The translations under genes and the position numbers were made by a program. From assembly GCA_964035545.1 (NCBI GenBank), contig OZ037773.1, positions 9,078,751 to 9,142,750 on the forward strand: a DNA stretch of 64,000 bases, in the 5' to 3' direction. The notes beneath the pieces were generated by a model. It did not search any database, was not told the origin of the DNA, and saw nothing but the letters and a program-made list of their open reading frames with translations. The DNA comes from Bugula neritina. Lineage: Eukaryota; Bryozoa; Gymnolaemata; Cheilostomatida; Bugulidae. Positions 62,101-64,000 of the stretch are shown here, in pieces; within the stretch, counting starts at the first letter, position 1, and every line of letters begins with the position of its first letter.

Positions 62101-63447
62101 AATTATTGAAATTGATTTTACTAACAATTGCAAGTTTATTAAAAGCATATATGCATATTGTAATTTAGCTGAAACTCGAAAATGTATTTTCAGAACCCCA
62201 GTTTAATAACTGCCCTCTTCTAAACTCATTCAACTATAACTACAAGACGTGGGATGAACACATTTTTGAAACTGTGGATCTTCATGCCGAGAGTATTCTG
62301 ATCAAGGTGCGTCACTTTGATGTGATGTCGTGTGTATAAAATGCATGAGAAAATATCTTTTCACCTAAACAGGAGTAAAAGCAAGAGCTGTCTACAATAA
62401 TAAAAAAATGAGAAAGCCACACTATTTAAACTAACCGGTTCACAGGTTCTGGTCAAAAAACAAAGCAGCAAAAATGAGTAGGATGCAGTATTGAAAAGTC
62501 TTATTAATTCAAAAGTTTACGATAAACATATTTGCTATTATAAAAAGAAATTCCAATTTCTTTCCTCTAATTAATAAAAAATTGTCTTTTGTAGGAAATG
62601 GAATATGCAAAGCTGTCAGATGACACAAGTCTACGAATAAAGTACAGCGCTTTAACCGCAGTTTTTATTCAGAACTCAGGATTCAGCCATTGCGCTACAT
62701 GGTATGTCTAAACTGTTTTCTATTTTAGTGACAACATTAAAGTAACAAAAGCTACACTGCCTTAGCTTAATGGTTATAAGAGAACTAGAATAGTTAGTGC
62801 TAGATAATGTGGCAAAGTCTCAGTAGGGTCATTACTAATGACATATAAATAGCTTATAGTGACAATTGCTCTTGTGTTTAAAGCAGATTGAAGCCCCTTT
62901 AACCATTTTAAGGTGAAAGGCACAGCTATTAGTTCTTTTAAAAATTTCTATTGTCATCCATTTGAATAACAAAATAAGCTAAAGTGACTTTATAGGAGAA
63001 CCAAATTATTTTAAAGTTAAGAAATAACTGTGGTTGACTATAATATATATAATTATATTATTAGAATAATATAATATATAACTATATATTAATATTTTGT
63101 TAGGGTTATTGTTAGAATTGTTTTTGAAGCTGCTTACAGATACAAGTAGAACTAATTGAATTGATTATTTGTCTTGCCACACTATTTGCAGTGTCTCAAT
63201 TTGTTTTGTCAATTAGATTTCTTGTTATATATACAAGTTGTAAACAGTTACATTTATGCATGGTTGCTTGTGCTAATGTATGCTAAATGTGTGGTGACTC
63301 TAAATATAAATAAGGTTCTTTTTGTGTCTTCATTAAGGTTTGTTGAAATAGACGGAAATAAGTGCAGCCCTACACTGGACTACGTGTTGCATGTCAACCC
63401 ACCCAACCACCAGACCTACTGGGAAGACCATGGGAGAGTGAGAACAT
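56104..63447 (+). CDS. Tandem paralogue: secreted apple-like plus CTHRC1-domain protein, 5' part (10 exons)
   Basis: Exons are 56104-56164, 56782-56946, 57733-57851, 58572-58662, 59837-59934, 61002-61200, 61716-61871, 62194-62306, 62595-62701 and 63338-63447, giving 406 codons before the window ends. The signal peptide is MILGLIILNLLCSSKA. The modules match the gene at 29226 one for one: apple-like (about 21-115), five-Cys (116-145), CTHRC1 domain 1 (146-296) and the first part of domain 2. Exons 4, 6, 8, 9 and 10 have identical lengths in both genes (91, 199, 113, 107, 110 bp) and all intron phases agree, so this is a tandem gene duplication. It is well diverged at protein level, for example HLWYLTFNGVPC against SRWYLNFNGDEC. 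Domain 2's second half and domain 3 are expected beyond 64000. Confidence 0.87.
57663..57715. repeat. 18-bp tandem repeat in intron 2
   Basis: Three copies of GGTCATGTGACTGACACT (with variants), ending about 17 bp before the exon 3 acceptor. Confidence 0.8.
58650..59095 (+). repeat. Minisatellite grown from the exon 4 splice donor
   Basis: About 19 tandem copies of a 23-bp unit with CTGCATGTGTGGGTAAGTG. The first copy is the real exon-intron junction: CCT GCA TGT GTG G|GTAAGTG, where the coding part ends at 58662. Most copies keep a full consensus donor GG|GTAAGTG and a few read GTAGGTAAGC or GTGAGTAAG. The array also stays open in all minus-strand frames, which explains the long His/Thr/Cys frames there. 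Confidence 0.93.
59466..59552. repeat. 14-bp tandem repeat in intron 4
   Basis: About six copies of CACCTGTCACATAA. Confidence 0.9.
60804..60926 (-). mobile_element. tRNA-derived SINE in intron 5
   Basis: On the minus strand GCGGTCTAGGGGTTAGAGCA is a good tRNA A box, and GGGTTCAGCCC lies at B-box distance (consensus GGTTCRANNCC). The downstream part GTTAGGAAGAGCATCCAGTC resembles the tail block of tRNA-derived SINEs that use RTE-type partners in some invertebrates. The tail AATTGCTCTTGTGT recurs at about 62864 on the plus strand in a second candidate copy. Confidence 0.65.
61568..61705. repeat. ~19-bp tandem repeat in intron 6
   Basis: About six copies of ACATTCTATAAATAGCAAC with variants, ending about 10 bp before the exon 7 acceptor. 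Confidence 0.85.
62756..62885 (+). mobile_element. Possible second SINE copy in intron 9
   Basis: CCTTAGCTTAATGGTTATAA resembles a tRNA 5' half, and the sequence ends with AATTGCTCTTGTGT, shared with the SINE at 60804 in the opposite orientation. No convincing B box, so it is a diverged copy or a partial match. Confidence 0.35.
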
Positions 63448-64000
63448 GTGAGAATATATTTAATAGTAAAATTGAGTTTTTAATAGCAACACTGCAGTCA
63501 TATAAGTTTGTTAAATATATAAGTTTAGGTAAACCACATGTGTGCTTTTAACTTCATCTTATTTGATTAAAAATAAAAATTACAAATATTAAATAATGAA
63601 AAAAAAATTCACAATCAGAATATCAATTATATTATTAGTCAAGCAGCTACAATATATTTTAATTTTGACACAGATAACACCTTTTAAACTGATTTTAACT
63701 GAAGTATTACGAGTTTGTATGTTCATAAACACTTGAAGAGATATAGCTGTAGCGAAATAAGTTTATTCATTCACTACTATAGACCGTATATATAGCGTAA
63801 TACTTTTAGTTTAACTGCGCAAGTTATCCATGTACTCAGCATATATGTTACACAATATTGATGGTTCAAAACGCTTTTAATCAAGATCTTTTCACACAAT
63901 CACAAAGATTGAGTTTCATCAATATTTTTTTAAAAATCATCCTAAAAATCTAATAACAAACACAAAGCCTTACTAAAAGATTCGAAGCACTAAATTAATA
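63448..64000. other. Start of intron 10 of the second CTHRC1 gene
   Basis: AT-rich. No sequence matching exon 11 of the first gene (AEGICDN...) is present, so this intron is longer than its 88-bp counterpart in the first gene. Confidence 0.6.

Overview
This window is animal (metazoan) nuclear DNA. The genes are split by GT-AG introns of roughly 90 bp to 8 kb, the sequence is AT-rich, and introns and spacers are full of micro- and minisatellites. The encoded families (Ig/FN3 receptor, SAC3 domain, CTHRC1-type extracellular domains) are typical of animals. I lean towards a marine invertebrate, possibly an early-branching one, but nothing in the sequence fixes the phylum. Exons were assembled by eye from splice sites, reading-frame continuity and comparison of the two paralogues. 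I ran no searches.

Layout: (1) 0.8-15.3 kb, minus strand: the middle of a large adhesion/receptor-type gene, four Ig domains followed by two fibronectin III domains. All inter-module introns are phase 1. The 5' end (signal peptide) and the 3' end (membrane and cytoplasmic part) were not found. (2) 15.4-24.5 kb: repeat-rich non-coding DNA. (3) 24.56-28.31 kb, plus strand: a complete eight-exon SAC3D1-like gene coding for 306 aa. (4) 29.23-37.49 kb, plus strand: a complete 14-exon gene for a secreted 658-aa protein with a signal peptide, an apple/PAN-like module, a small Cys-rich module and three tandem CTHRC1-type domains without a collagen stretch. (5) 37.5-56.0 kb: an 18.6-kb spacer holding a 102-bp-arm perfect palindrome inside TA repeats, small GGGGGC-stem hairpins, tRNA-like repeats, a broken coding fragment, a 2.4-kb inverted-repeat structure and a 3.6-kb minisatellite with higher-order structure. 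(6) 56.10 kb to the window end, plus strand: a tandem paralogue of gene 4, with ten exons at matching positions and phases, cut by the window edge in its second CTHRC1 domain.

The two most unusual signals are the tandem apple-plus-triple-CTHRC1 secreted proteins, and minisatellites that seem to have grown from splice junctions. The clearest case is in the second CTHRC1 gene, where the exon 4 donor and the last coding bases are copied about 19 times into the intron. Genes 4 and 6 probably act outside the cell in matrix or Wnt-related signalling, by analogy with vertebrate CTHRC1. The SAC3D1-like gene is an unrelated nuclear/centrosomal gene, and the Ig/FN3 gene is presumably cell-surface.
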